From positions 1 through 64,000 of the forward strand of contig CACXIM010000031.1 of NCBI GenBank assembly GCA_902767725.1: a stretch of DNA of 64,000 bases, written 5' to 3'. This stretch comes from an uncultured Bacteroidia bacterium. Its GTDB lineage: Bacteria; Bacteroidota; Bacteroidia; Bacteroidales; F082. Shown here piece after piece: positions 1-8,679 of the stretch. Every line of letters begins with the position of its first letter. The first letter of the stretch is position 1. Both the position numbers and the translations under genes were made by a program. Under the pieces are notes generated by a model, which was not told the DNA's origin, did no database searches, and saw nothing but the letters and a program-made list of their open reading frames with translations.

Positions 1-1
1 G

Positions 2-433
2 GTGAATGTGATTGGTAAGAATTACGCTGAGGCTGAGCATTGCATCCCTTGCCCTATGATTATCAGCACAAACGATGCAAATAAGGATGATATTCTGATG
101 TGGGGCGACTTTTGGGTGTTCAACTACAACGTCGCTGGCGACACGTTGAAGACCGTTTCGGGCGGCAACCATCCTGGACTGATGCACTTGAAGAAGACCG
201 ACAAGGGCTTTGAGGTGACTAGCTTCGATGCCGTGGAGGACGGTGCCGGCAACATGGAAAGCGCCAAGCGTATTTTCGGCGATAATTTTGATGCTTTTTG
301 GGAACTCAACAGCAACCAGGAGAAGCGCGAGGATGTCAGACTGCACTTCATCGCCGACTATGTGAAAAAACACAACCTTCCGGTCAAGATGGTGCAAGAC
401 TATGGCTGGCCTGCCGTGGCATTGCCGGAATGA
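2..433 (+). CDS. Conserved hypothetical protein, 3' part
   Basis: The reading frame is open from the first bases of the window, so this is probably the C-terminal 143 residues of a longer protein; the GTG at position 2 is not a convincing start. The visible part is soluble, with no membrane segment and no catalytic motif that I recognise. It contains an aromatic stretch around WGDFWVFNYN and ends in a Trp-Pro-rich tail. I recall similar Bacteroidales proteins of unknown function. It is followed 34 bases later by the methyltransferase gene on the same strand, so the two may be cotranscribed. Confidence 0.6.
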   Translation: MNVIGKNYAEAEHCIPCPMIISTNDANKDDILMWGDFWVFNYNVAGDTLKTVSGGNHPGLMHLKKTDKGFEVTSFDAVEDGAGNMESAKRIFGDNFDAFWELNSNQEKREDVRLHFIADYVKKHNLPVKMVQDYGWPAVALPE

Positions 434-467
434 TGTATAGGTTCTTTATTTGCCGAATATTTTAACC

Positions 468-1664
468 ATGTCGGAAAACCTCGATAAATTCCTTAACCGA
501 ATAGCGGATGCCGCGGAGCAAGGCACATTGGTGAAAATGACGTTGAGCAAACCCGCGCAGAAGCATGACGATTTGCGCAACATCTATGTGAAGCCCGTTT
601 TAATAAAGGAGAAACGCCTGTTTGCCTTCACTTACCATTACGAGCGTCGCGACGAAGTGAAAAACTATGATGCCGCGCAAATGCTTGATATGCTGAATGA
701 AATGCTTCCCAATCGTTTCCTGAATGCTGTGCTGTTTACCATCGACGAGGATGTTACCTTGTTGGTCTCTTCCAAAGGCAAGGCAACCCTCCAAACCAAA
801 AAGGTGCAGGAGTGCCGTGAGCAGAATTTGGAACACGACAAGCAGAAAGCCCGTCTCATCAACCCGGCAAACCCTTGGTGGTATCAGCTCGGCCTAACTA
901 CCCGAGAAGGCAAGATCACTGCCGACATGCAGCATAAGTTCAAGCAGATTAACAAGTATGCCGAAATCGTTGAGAGTCTTATCAAGCCGATGAAGTTCAA
1001 TGGCACGGTCCATATTGCCGACATGGGGGCAGGGAAGGGGTATCTCACTTTCGCCTTACACGAGCTGTTGACCCAACGCTTGAATCTGGATGTGGACATC
1101 AAAGGCGTGGAAATCCGCCCCGACTTGGTGCTGAAAATTAACGAAATCATCAAAGCAGATAACTTGAAGGGCTTGGAGTTTGTGGAAAGCAGCATCGAGG
1201 CATATCATCCAGAGAAACTGGATGTTCTGATTGCGCTTCATGCTTGCAACACGGCCACCGACGATGCCATAGCTTCGGGTATCAAGGCGGGTGCGGAGCT
1301 GATTGTTTGCGCCCCATGCTGCCACAAGCAAATCCGGCAGGAGATGGAACGCTCGGGCAAGGTCGATGCCATTACGCGTTACGGCATCTTCCTCGAACGT
1401 CAGGCCGTGATGATCACCGACACCATTCGTGCCTTGATTTTGGAGTATTTCGGCTACAAGACCCAAGTAATGGAGTTCATCGAGATGGAGCACACGCCTA
1501 AAAATGTGCTTTTGGTGGGGAGAAAAACCTCCAAAGAGCCGAATAAAACAGAAATATTGCAACAAATTGCCAACCTGAAACGGCAATATGGCATTGACAT
1601 ACACTACCTTGAAATGGCTTTGGGATTAATTCCGTGGAAACGAAACATTTTTTCTGCAAAATAG
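468..1664 (+). CDS. Class I SAM-dependent methyltransferase, METTL25/RRNAD1-like
   Basis: The protein has a Rossmann-type SAM-binding motif, ADMGAGKGYLTFAL, near residue 183, followed by an acidic residue at the end of the next strand (KGVEIRPD). A second block, LIALHACNTATDDAI, leads into CAPCCHKQIRQEM near residue 280. This set is typical of the methyltransferase-25 type family; the substrate is unknown. The N-terminal 150 residues are a separate domain of unknown role. I chose the ATG at 468 over the TTG at 450 because the stronger codon is only six codons downstream. Confidence 0.8.
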   Translation: MSENLDKFLNRIADAAEQGTLVKMTLSKPAQKHDDLRNIYVKPVLIKEKRLFAFTYHYERRDEVKNYDAAQMLDMLNEMLPNRFLNAVLFTIDEDVTLLVSSKGKATLQTKKVQECREQNLEHDKQKARLINPANPWWYQLGLTTREGKITADMQHKFKQINKYAEIVESLIKPMKFNGTVHIADMGAGKGYLTFALHELLTQRLNLDVDIKGVEIRPDLVLKINEIIKADNLKGLEFVESSIEAYHPEKLDVLIALHACNTATDDAIASGIKAGAELIVCAPCCHKQIRQEMERSGKVDAITRYGIFLERQAVMITDTIRALILEYFGYKTQVMEFIEMEHTPKNVLLVGRKTSKEPNKTEILQQIANLKRQYGIDIHYLEMALGLIPWKRNIFSAK

Positions 1665-1744
1665 CCACCATGTCAAGAAAAATGCGTAATTTCGTGGACT
1701 TTTAGGAAACGACAGAAATTAATCAACTATAAATAAATAGAATC

Positions 1745-2770
1745 ATGCAAAACATCGATTGGGCAAATTTAACATTCGGTTATTATCCAACGAATTACAA
1801 CGTCCGCTGCTATTTCCGCAACGGCAAATGGGGCGAATTGGAAGTCAGCTCCGACACTTCGATTAACATCCACATGGCGGCCACCTGCCTGCACTACGGT
1901 CAAGAAGCCTTCGAAGGCATGAAGGCCTTCCGCGGCAAGGACGGCAAGGTGCGCGTGTTCCGTTGGGACGAGAACTGCAAGCGTTTGCAGCGTTCGGCTC
2001 AGGGCATCATGATGGCTGAGGTTCCCGAGGAAAAATTCTGGGAAGCCGTCGAGAAAGTCATACGTCTCAATGCCGACTTCATCCCGCCTTACGAGACTGG
2101 CGCTTCGCTCTATCTTCGTCCGCTGCTGATCGGCACGGGCGCCCGCGTGGGTGTGAAACCCGCTGACGAGTATCTGTTCATGATTTTCGTGACTCCCGTT
2201 GGTCCTTACTTCAAGGGTGGTTTCATGGCTAACCCCTACGTCATCACGCGCAAGTACGACCGCGCTGCCCCGCTGGGTACCGGTACGTACAAGGTCGGTG
2301 GCAACTACGCCGCTTCGTTGCGCCCGCACGTCGAGGCCTGCCACGGTGGCGAGTATGCCTGCGAGTTCTATCTCGACGCTAAGGAGAAGAAGTACATCGA
2401 CGAGGCTGGCGCTGCCAACTTCTTCGGTATCAAGAACGACACGTACATTACGCCTCAAAGCACTTCCATCCTGCCTTCAATCACCAACAAGAGCTTGATG
2501 CAGCTGGCTGAGACCCTTGGGATGAAGGTCGAACGTCGTCCCATCGCCGAAGAGGAACTCGCTACCTTCGAAGAGGCTGGCGCTTGCGGCACAGCTGCCG
2601 TCATCAGCCCCATCTCGCGCATCGACGATCCCGAAAACGGCAAGTCGTACCAGTTTGGCGACGGCACGCCCGGCCCTTGGAGCCTGAAGCTCTACAACAA
2701 GCTCCGTGGCATCCAATACGGCACCGAGCCCGACGAATTTGGTTGGACGACCGTCATCGAAGGCCTTTAA
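1745..2770 (+). CDS. ilvE: Branched-chain amino acid aminotransferase
   Basis: This class IV PLP-dependent aminotransferase interconverts branched-chain 2-oxo acids and leucine, isoleucine and valine in the cytoplasm. Its length of 341 residues is normal. The PLP lysine is Lys183 in GTGTYKVGGNYAAS, and the EAGAANFFG and GTAAVISP blocks of the BCAT II subgroup are both present. It starts at an ATG after an AT-rich leader with no Shine-Dalgarno sequence and ends just before a strong terminator. No other ilv or leu genes lie nearby, so it seems to be a single-gene unit. Confidence 0.93.
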   Translation: MQNIDWANLTFGYYPTNYNVRCYFRNGKWGELEVSSDTSINIHMAATCLHYGQEAFEGMKAFRGKDGKVRVFRWDENCKRLQRSAQGIMMAEVPEEKFWEAVEKVIRLNADFIPPYETGASLYLRPLLIGTGARVGVKPADEYLFMIFVTPVGPYFKGGFMANPYVITRKYDRAAPLGTGTYKVGGNYAASLRPHVEACHGGEYACEFYLDAKEKKYIDEAGAANFFGIKNDTYITPQSTSILPSITNKSLMQLAETLGMKVERRPIAEEELATFEEAGACGTAAVISPISRIDDPENGKSYQFGDGTPGPWSLKLYNKLRGIQYGTEPDEFGWTTVIEGL

Positions 2771-2795
2771 TTCTATAGCTTTTGAAAAAAGTTCC

Positions 2796-2826
2796 AAAAA
2801 ATGCGTCACCATGTGGCGCATTTTTT
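2796..2826 (+). terminator. Intrinsic terminator after ilvE
   Basis: An inverted repeat, AAATGCGTC and GGCGCATTT, encloses a seven-base loop. A-tracts and T-tracts flank it on both sides, so it could also work in reverse. Confidence 0.8.
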
Positions 2827-2836
2827 AATTAATGTG

Positions 2837-2844
2837 TATTTTTG
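2837..2844 (+). promoter_or_regulatory. -7 element of the Omp28-like gene
   Basis: TATTTTTG matches the Bacteroidetes primary-sigma -7 consensus TAnnTTTG. It lies 39 bases before the chosen ATG and directly after the ilvE terminator. Confidence 0.7.
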
Positions 2845-2883
2845 TTGCGGAAAAAAAAGTATCAATCAACTAATAATACAACT

Positions 2884-4932
2884 ATGAAGAAGTTTTCCTT
2901 TGCCTTAATGGCTTTGCTGGCACTCACTTTCTCGTTGAAGGCTCAGCAGTTTGTATCCACTGAACCTTCCAACAGGAACGTCATCCTCGAAGAGTTTACA
3001 GGGCGTAATTGCCAATACTGCCCTGATGGTCATGCGGTTGCCAATCAAATTGCGGCCGACCACCCCGGAAGGTTTTGGGCTGTCAACGTCCATGCAGGAG
3101 GCTATGCCCCAACCTCTTATCCGAATTTCAACATTCCTGAATCCGCTACTATCCTTAGCGGTTTCAGCGTACCTGGTTTCCCGGCTGGTGTCATCAACCG
3201 CTCAACTTCAAACGGCCAAGACCGTAATTTATGGAACAACCTGACCAACCAACAGTTGAATCAGGCCTCGGAGTGTAACATTGCAGGTAGGGTGATTGTC
3301 AACCCTGAGACTCGTGTTGCTACCATTACTGTTGAAGTGTATTACACGGCCAATAGTTCGGCTGATGAGAATTATTTGACAGTTGCTATGCTTCAGGACA
3401 GCATCCTCGGCTCCCAGTCGGGTGGCGCCACTTGGAATCCCGGTCAGATGATTAATGGTCAATACGTTCACATGCACATTCTTCGCCACATCATTCAGCC
3501 AAATGCTTGGGGCGAGGCCATTTCTCCCACTACACAGGGCACTTTGCTCACACGCGAATATGTTTATGAAATTCCTGAAATCATCGGTAATCCTAACGGC
3601 GTGGCAGTTGACCTCAACAATATCACTTTCCTCGCTTGGGTTTCCGAACGTTATCAGGGCACTCCCACCCGCCCTATTCTGACAGCTTGCGAACTCGACC
3701 AGGTGCAGGGTGTTGATGCTCCTATTTATCCTATTATTAAAAGCGTAAGCCAAGCAGGCGGTTCCACCTGCACACATGCAAAAGACGTTGAGGTGAGTAT
3801 CCAAAATATCGGTACAGAAACCTTGACTTCCATGACGCTTCAAGTTGAGTTTGAAGGCGAAACAAAGATTGTCAATTGGGAAGGTGAGTTGGCTCAGTAT
3901 GACATTGAACAGATTGGCGTGATTTTGGATGTTCCTTTTGGCTCTCATCCTGTGCATGTGACGCTCACCGAGGCCAATGGCGAGACCATGTCAAAAGAAG
4001 CCTCAGGCCTGGTTGAATGTATTGAATGGGGCGAACTCGTAACTGAAAACGACGAGGAAAACCTTCGTCTCGAACTGATGCAAGACAAGTATGGCGCGCA
4101 TATTACGTGGGACTTTACTATTTCTGATGGAACCGTTATTGCTTCCGGTGGTCCATACACTACTTTGGCTGGTGGAGCCACGGCTACCCAGCTTCATCTT
4201 GAGACCATCACGGTTCCTTCCAATGAATGTGTGAGATTCAATATTTACGACAGCCAAGGCAATGGCATCTGCTGTTCCTACGGCCACGGCTATTACATCG
4301 TCAAGGACAGCCAAGGCAATGTGCTCTTTGGTGACGAGGATGATGGCAACTATGGTGAAGGCGCGTCGCACCTTATCTCGGTGATGGGTCCCCAAGCCAC
4401 GGTTGAAGTGGGTGGCACAGAGGTCAGCAATGTGGATTACAACCATGCCGACTTTATTTCCTCTTTGGTCTATGATGGTTATCCCGACGAGGTGGGCTTC
4501 GAATGCCGCAAGGTGACGAGCTCCGAGACGATGATTATCCATGGCATCCTCAATGAGTTCCAGAAGATTTTAGGGTCGACCGACGAGCTTGAGCCTACCA
4601 GCATCTATATGGTGAGGGCATATGCCATTGTCAATGGCCAAACTTACTACGGAGCCGAGACCACCTTCCAGACTTGGACGGAAAGTGTTGCCGAACTCGA
4701 ACAGAGTCTGAAGATCTATCCTAACCCGACTACGGGTGTGCTCAACATCCAAGGCGAAGGCATGACCAGCGTTGAGGTCTACAATACCGTTGGCCAGCGC
4801 GTGATGACTCAAGTCGTTAATGGTAACGGCATCCAACTGAATACGGAGAGTCTCAACAATGGCATCTACTTCCTCCGCGTCCATGCCGACGACGGCGCTG
4901 TGCTGAATCGCACCTTCTCAGTGGCCCGTTAA
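2884..4932 (+). CDS. Omp28-like protein with T9SS sorting domain
   Basis: The secreted protein of 682 residues starts MKKFSFALMALLALTFSLKA, a clear Sec signal peptide; the ATG at 2884 is preferred over an upstream in-frame TTG because it yields this signal. The N-terminal domain resembles the Omp28/thioredoxin-like family, with Cys43 and Cys46 in a CxxC arrangement. The C-terminal ~75 residues begin at IYPNPTTGVLNI and have the YPNP and NNGIYFL features of the type A sorting domain used by the type IX secretion system. The middle has no family I can name. The product is probably delivered to the cell surface or released. Confidence 0.85.
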   Translation: MKKFSFALMALLALTFSLKAQQFVSTEPSNRNVILEEFTGRNCQYCPDGHAVANQIAADHPGRFWAVNVHAGGYAPTSYPNFNIPESATILSGFSVPGFPAGVINRSTSNGQDRNLWNNLTNQQLNQASECNIAGRVIVNPETRVATITVEVYYTANSSADENYLTVAMLQDSILGSQSGGATWNPGQMINGQYVHMHILRHIIQPNAWGEAISPTTQGTLLTREYVYEIPEIIGNPNGVAVDLNNITFLAWVSERYQGTPTRPILTACELDQVQGVDAPIYPIIKSVSQAGGSTCTHAKDVEVSIQNIGTETLTSMTLQVEFEGETKIVNWEGELAQYDIEQIGVILDVPFGSHPVHVTLTEANGETMSKEASGLVECIEWGELVTENDEENLRLELMQDKYGAHITWDFTISDGTVIASGGPYTTLAGGATATQLHLETITVPSNECVRFNIYDSQGNGICCSYGHGYYIVKDSQGNVLFGDEDDGNYGEGASHLISVMGPQATVEVGGTEVSNVDYNHADFISSLVYDGYPDEVGFECRKVTSSETMIIHGILNEFQKILGSTDELEPTSIYMVRAYAIVNGQTYYGAETTFQTWTESVAELEQSLKIYPNPTTGVLNIQGEGMTSVEVYNTVGQRVMTQVVNGNGIQLNTESLNNGIYFLRVHADDGAVLNRTFSVAR

Positions 4933-4954
4933 TCGGGTTGCTGATTGCAACGAG

Positions 4955-4987
4955 AAAAAGCCACTTCAACCGAAGCGGCTTTTTTTA
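4955..4987 (+). terminator. Intrinsic terminator after the Omp28-like gene
   Basis: The stem AAGCCACTTC / GAAGCGGCTT with one mismatch is followed by seven T residues. Confidence 0.85.
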
Positions 4988-5012
4988 TTGGTACGACCTA
5001 AGAGGGAGAGTC

Positions 5013-5032
5013 ATCGCGGACTTGATCCGCGA
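5013..5032. repeat. Short REP-like hairpin
   Basis: A perfect 8-bp inverted repeat, ATCGCGGA and TCCGCGAT, encloses a four-base spacer just past the 3' end of pyrF. It has no T-tract, so it looks more like a dispersed palindromic repeat than a terminator. No second copy is seen in this window. Confidence 0.45.
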
Positions 5033-5042
5033 TCCCCTCAAC

Positions 5043-5870
5043 TCACAGTATTCCTTTCTCCTTCAACAACACACTCATCTGCTCTTGCAACTTCTTCGCT
5101 TCCTCACCGGCTTTAATGGCAAAGTCGCTGCCATTGGAAGCATAGATGATGCCTCTCGACGAGTTGACCAGAAGGCCGCATTCATCGTTCAAGCCGTTGT
5201 GGGCAACAGACTGCAAGTCTCCGCCTTGTGCACCCACACCAGGCACGAGGAAGAAATAGTCGGGCAACATCTTACGGATTTCGCCCAATTCCTCAGGATG
5301 GGTGGCACCCACTACGAACATCATCTGCTCCGAAGTGGCCCAGGTGGTAGCTGTTTGCAGCACTTGTTGGTGCAGCATCCTTTCACCGACATTGAGGTAT
5401 TGGAAGTCTTGGGAGCCTTTGTTGGAGGTCAAGGCTAAGAGGATGACCCATTTGTCTTCGAAGTTGAGAAAAGGCTCCACGGAATCCTTGCCCATGTAAG
5501 GTGCCACGGTCAAGGCATCGGCTTTCAGGGTGTTGAAAAAGGCCTTGGCATAGTTGGCCGAGGTGTTGCCGATGTCGCCGCGCTTGGCATCCGCGATGAT
5601 GAAGATGTCGGGATGGTTGTTCTTGATATACTGCACGGTACGTTCAAGGCTCTGCCATCCTTTGGACCCATACACTTCGTAGAAAGCTGTGTTGGGTTTG
5701 TAGGCCACTGCGTATGGTGCGGTCTTGTTGATAATCTGTTTGTTGAACTCAAAGATGGGGTCGTCCATGGCCAACAAGTCTTGTGGGATCTTGTTGATGT
5801 CGGTGTCCAATCCGACACAAAGGAACGACTGCTTTTTCTTGATTTGCTCAAATAACTGGTGTTTATTCAT
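5043..5870 (-). CDS. pyrF: Orotidine 5'-phosphate decarboxylase, type 2
   Basis: The enzyme makes UMP from OMP in the last step of de novo pyrimidine synthesis. At 275 residues it belongs to the longer type 2 family. The catalytic motif [11 protein letters not shown] carries Asp94, Lys96 and Asp99, and the N-terminal substrate block FLCVGLDTD is intact. The ATG start at 5870 follows a TAnnTTTG-type box (TAGTTTTG) about 20 bases upstream. It is separated from prfA by a structured repeat region, so the two need not be cotranscribed. Confidence 0.95.
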   Translation of the reverse strand: MNKHQLFEQIKKKQSFLCVGLDTDINKIPQDLLAMDDPIFEFNKQIINKTAPYAVAYKPNTAFYEVYGSKGWQSLERTVQYIKNNHPDIFIIADAKRGDIGNTSANYAKAFFNTLKADALTVAPYMGKDSVEPFLNFEDKWVILLALTSNKGSQDFQYLNVGERMLHQQVLQTATTWATSEQMMFVVGATHPEELGEIRKMLPDYFFLVPGVGAQGGDLQSVAHNGLNDECGLLVNSSRGIIYASNGSDFAIKAGEEAKKLQEQMSVLLKEKGIL

Positions 5871-5884
5871 ATTGGTGTTTTTTT

Positions 5885-6023
5885 TGTCACAAAACTAGCA
5901 AAACCAACAAAACTTGTTTTCTTGTTGGGGAAAGCTCGCCAACTGGCGGCTTTCCGGCGACGGCACGGTTATGCCTGTCGCCAACGCTTCTATTTTTGTT
6001 TTGCAAGTTTTGTAGGTTTTGTG
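5885..6023. repeat. Intergenic imperfect palindrome between pyrF and prfA
   Basis: The left arm repeats the word CAAAAC three times (CACAAAACTAG, CAAAACC, CAAAACTTG). The right arm, CAAGTTTTGTAG then GTTTTGTG, is its complement. Between the arms are two GC-rich hairpins, GGAAAG...CTTTCC and GGCGAC...GTCGCC. The layout matches other word-repeat gaps in this window. Confidence 0.7.
5890..5897 (-). promoter_or_regulatory. -7 element of pyrF
   Basis: On the minus strand this reads TAGTTTTG, matching TAnnTTTG, about 20 bases before the ATG. It lies in the left arm of the palindrome. Confidence 0.5.
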
Positions 6024-6027
6024 ATTA

Positions 6028-7134
6028 TCATGATTCTATGTTTTCTTTTAAGCGTTCAGCGTTTTCCGCCATTTGCAGACGGTTGATAATTTCGTCCAAG
6101 TCGCCATCCATGACAGCGGCGAGGTTATAGACCGTCAAGCCTTCCACGCGGTGGTCGGTGACGCGGCCTTGAGGGTAATTATAGGTGCGGATCTTCGCCG
6201 AGCGGTCACCGGTCGAGACCATGGTCTTGCGCTTGGCGGAGATGTCACTGATGTATTTCTGGTACTCCATGTCGTAGATGCGTGTGCGCAGGCGCGCCAA
6301 GGCGCGTTCACGGTTCTTGGGTTGGTCGCGGGTCTCAGTACACTCGATGAGGATTTCCTGCATCTCGCCCGAGTTAGGATTTTTCCACATATAGCGTAGG
6401 CGCACGCCTGACTCGACTTTGTTAACATTCTGACCGCCAGCACCACTGGAGCGGAAGGTGTCCCACTTGATTTCTCCTTCATTGATTTCCACATCAAACT
6501 CCTCTGCTTCGGGCAACACGGCCACGGAAGCGGCAGAGGTATGGATGCGGCCTTGTGTCTCGGTTTTGGGCACGCGCTGCACACGATGCACGCCCGACTC
6601 GAATTTCAGGATGCCATAGCAACCATTGCCCGTGACGGTGAAGTCGATTTCCTTGTAGCCGCCGCTCGCGCCTTCGCTGACGCTGGTCACTTCCACTTTC
6701 CAGCCACGGTTTTCACAAAACTTGGAGTACATACGATACAAGTCGCCGGCAAAGAGGCAGGCCTCGTCGCCGCCCGTGCCTGCACGGATTTCCATGATGG
6801 CGTTCTTGCTGTCCTGTGGGTCTTTGGGAATCATCATCACGCGGATGTCCTGCTCTAATTGCTCGATGCGCGTTTGGGCGGTGTCCAGTTCTTCTTGGGC
6901 CATCTTACGCATCTCCTCGTCCTTTTCCGTGGCAAGGATTTCCTTGGCTTCTTCCACATTGGCTTTCAAAGTTTTGTATTCCTTGAAGGCCATGACGATA
7001 GGCTCCAGGTCCTTATAGTCCTTGTTGAGCTTCACGAACTTCTTCATGTCGGAAGCCACGGCAGGGTCGGCGAGTTGTTCGCCCATTTCCTCCCAGCGGT
7101 GTTTAATAGTTTCTAATTTTTCGGTGATGTCCAC
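6028..7134 (-). CDS. prfA: Peptide chain release factor 1
   Basis: RF1 ends translation at UAA and UAG. The GGQ motif is in RSSGAGGQNVNKVES, and the anticodon-like tripeptide is PKT in HRVQRVPKTETQGRIHTS. I start it at the GTG at 7134 (368 residues). The longer frame opens with TTG at 7155, which lies inside a TACCTTTG promoter box and is unlikely to be transcribed. The first eight codons from this GTG are also kept in the decayed duplicate near 8.5 kb, which supports the choice. Confidence 0.92.
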   Translation of the reverse strand: MDITEKLETIKHRWEEMGEQLADPAVASDMKKFVKLNKDYKDLEPIVMAFKEYKTLKANVEEAKEILATEKDEEMRKMAQEELDTAQTRIEQLEQDIRVMMIPKDPQDSKNAIMEIRAGTGGDEACLFAGDLYRMYSKFCENRGWKVEVTSVSEGASGGYKEIDFTVTGNGCYGILKFESGVHRVQRVPKTETQGRIHTSAASVAVLPEAEEFDVEINEGEIKWDTFRSSGAGGQNVNKVESGVRLRYMWKNPNSGEMQEILIECTETRDQPKNRERALARLRTRIYDMEYQKYISDISAKRKTMVSTGDRSAKIRTYNYPQGRVTDHRVEGLTVYNLAAVMDGDLDEIINRLQMAENAERLKENIES

Positions 7135-7152
7135 GGTTTCAGAATTGTTGGG

Positions 7153-7160
7153 CAAAGGTA
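7153..7160 (-). promoter_or_regulatory. -7 element of prfA
   Basis: The minus strand reads TACCTTTG, 18 bases before the GTG start. The same element is kept in the duplicate copy at 8519-8526. Confidence 0.65.
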
Positions 7161-7165
7161 CAAAA

Positions 7166-8374
7166 TTATTTGCTATCCAGTAGCCAATCTATGAGGTTGA
7201 TTTTCTTAATACCGTCAATAATTGAATTGTCGAAATCGGTGGTCAAAAGATATTTTGGATAGTTGTCACGAATCCTTCTTAATGACGACAATTCCCTTTC
7301 TAAGGTTTTTTCGTCATTAACGGTGTAGGCGACTTGATAATACTCCAATTGTCCGTCATATTTTTTCACAACGAAATCGACTTCGTTATCCTCTGACTTG
7401 CCAACATATACTTCTCCGCCACGGCGCAAAAGTTCGAAATACACTACATTTTCCAGTTTGTGGCCTAAGTCAGCATCAATTTTATTGGTTTGCAGTATGT
7501 TTTTCAATCCCAAATCAACGACGTAATACTTGCAATTGCATGCCAGCAAACGCTTTCCCTTGATGTTATATAATTGTACGGGATAAATCAGATAGGATTC
7601 GGTAAAAAACCGAATGTATTTCTGAACGGTGTTGTGCGACAGACTTTCCTTGGTAACGCGCTTTAGTTCGTCTGCGATGTTGTTGGGAGAAATAATGCTG
7701 CCAATGCTGTCGAAAAGAAAGTTGATGATACGTTGAAGCGTGTCGAATTTACGAAGATGGTGCCGTTTGGAAATATCTTTTACGACTATGGTTTCATAAA
7801 GCGATTTCAGGTATGTATTCGTAATTTCGGGCGATATTATCGACAGGTTCGCTGCTTCCGGAAAACATGAGCCGTTCATGTATTGGCGGAACAATCGACT
7901 GGTATCTTTTTGCTCTTCAAATGCTGTTGCGTATTCAGCAAACGAGAATGGATGCAGGTTGATGGCAATATATCTTCCTGAAATCAAGGTTGTTAATTCG
8001 CTTGACAATAGATAAGCATTTGAGCCTGTGATATATAAGTCAATGTCCTTTTTGACGTACAAGGCATCAACAAGTTTCTCGAAATGGGGGATAAGTTGGA
8101 CTTCGTCAAGAAAGACATACTTTTTCTCGGTGGGCGGAAGTTTTGTTATAATCAAGTCATAAACTATTCTCCAGTCTTCAAATTGGCTGTTTTCGCGCTC
8201 TTCAAAGTTCAGGGAGAGGATCTGCTTTTCATCAACTCCTTTTGATTTAAGGAACTCTTGGAACTCCATCATCAAGGTTGATTTTCCACAACGGCGTATG
8301 CCTGTGACCACTTTGATGAGGTCTTGATTGCAAACAGCCTCTAATTGAGCAAGATATGTCTTTCGTTGTATCAT
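7166..8374 (-). CDS. AAA ATPase with C-terminal DUF4143
   Basis: The protein of 402 residues has an AAA_14-type ATPase domain with Walker A GIRRCGKST and a Walker B-like VFLDEVQLI, then a DUF4143 domain whose EVDFVVKKYDG segment resembles a PD-(D/E)XK nuclease core. Such proteins are common, patchy and often multicopy in Bacteroidales; their function is not settled. The ATG at 8374 is preferred over an ATG ten codons upstream because a TATTTTTG promoter box lies between them. A frameshifted tail of a second copy lies just upstream. Confidence 0.85.
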   Translation of the reverse strand: MIQRKTYLAQLEAVCNQDLIKVVTGIRRCGKSTLMMEFQEFLKSKGVDEKQILSLNFEERENSQFEDWRIVYDLIITKLPPTEKKYVFLDEVQLIPHFEKLVDALYVKKDIDLYITGSNAYLLSSELTTLISGRYIAINLHPFSFAEYATAFEEQKDTSRLFRQYMNGSCFPEAANLSIISPEITNTYLKSLYETIVVKDISKRHHLRKFDTLQRIINFLFDSIGSIISPNNIADELKRVTKESLSHNTVQKYIRFFTESYLIYPVQLYNIKGKRLLACNCKYYVVDLGLKNILQTNKIDADLGHKLENVVYFELLRRGGEVYVGKSEDNEVDFVVKKYDGQLEYYQVAYTVNDEKTLERELSSLRRIRDNYPKYLLTTDFDNSIIDGIKKINLIDWLLDSK

Positions 8375-8393
8375 TGTGAAGTTATTTCCACGA

Positions 8394-8401
8394 CAAAAAT
8401 A
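8394..8401 (-). promoter_or_regulatory. -7 element of the DUF4143 ATPase gene
   Basis: TATTTTTG on the minus strand, 19 bases before the ATG at 8374. Confidence 0.55.
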
Positions 8402-8477
8402 CAAAATTATTGACGAAAATTGGCGTTTTTGCCAAAATTCGTCAATAAAAGATTCGGATAATACTCATGAATATCTT

Positions 8478-8667
8478 TTCGAGTTTTTCGGTGATGTCCA
8501 CGGTTTATTATTTGTTGGGCAAAGGTACGAAATAATTTGTTATTCGAGCAACCAATCAATGATGTTGGTTTTCTTAATGCCTTCAATTACTGTATTGTCA
8601 AAGTCGGTGGTTAAAAGATACTTTGATAGTTGTCTTGAATCTTTCTTAATGACGATAATTCACAATT
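8478..8667 (-). pseudogene. Decayed duplicate of the ATPase 3' end and prfA 5' end
   Basis: About 190 bases are closely similar to 7112-7292. Read on the minus strand they hold the last ~40 codons of a DUF4143 ATPase (recognisable as TTDFDNTVIEGIKK and IIDWLLE, stop at 8540-8542), then the TACCTTTG promoter box, then the first eight prfA codons from the GTG. One base is lost relative to the intact gene in the TATCCAAAA codons, which shifts the frame. It is the scar of an old tandem duplication or of a lost second copy. Confidence 0.8.
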
Positions 8668-8679
8668 TCTTGACGATTG

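Noticed and set aside
5013..5032. Terminator of pyrF
   Set aside because: The hairpin is strong but has no T-run on the pyrF strand; it fits a dispersed palindrome better.
7135..7155. TTG at 7155 as the prfA start
   Set aside because: The codon is part of a TACCTTTG promoter box, so it would lie before the transcription start. The GTG at 7134 is kept in the duplicate copy.
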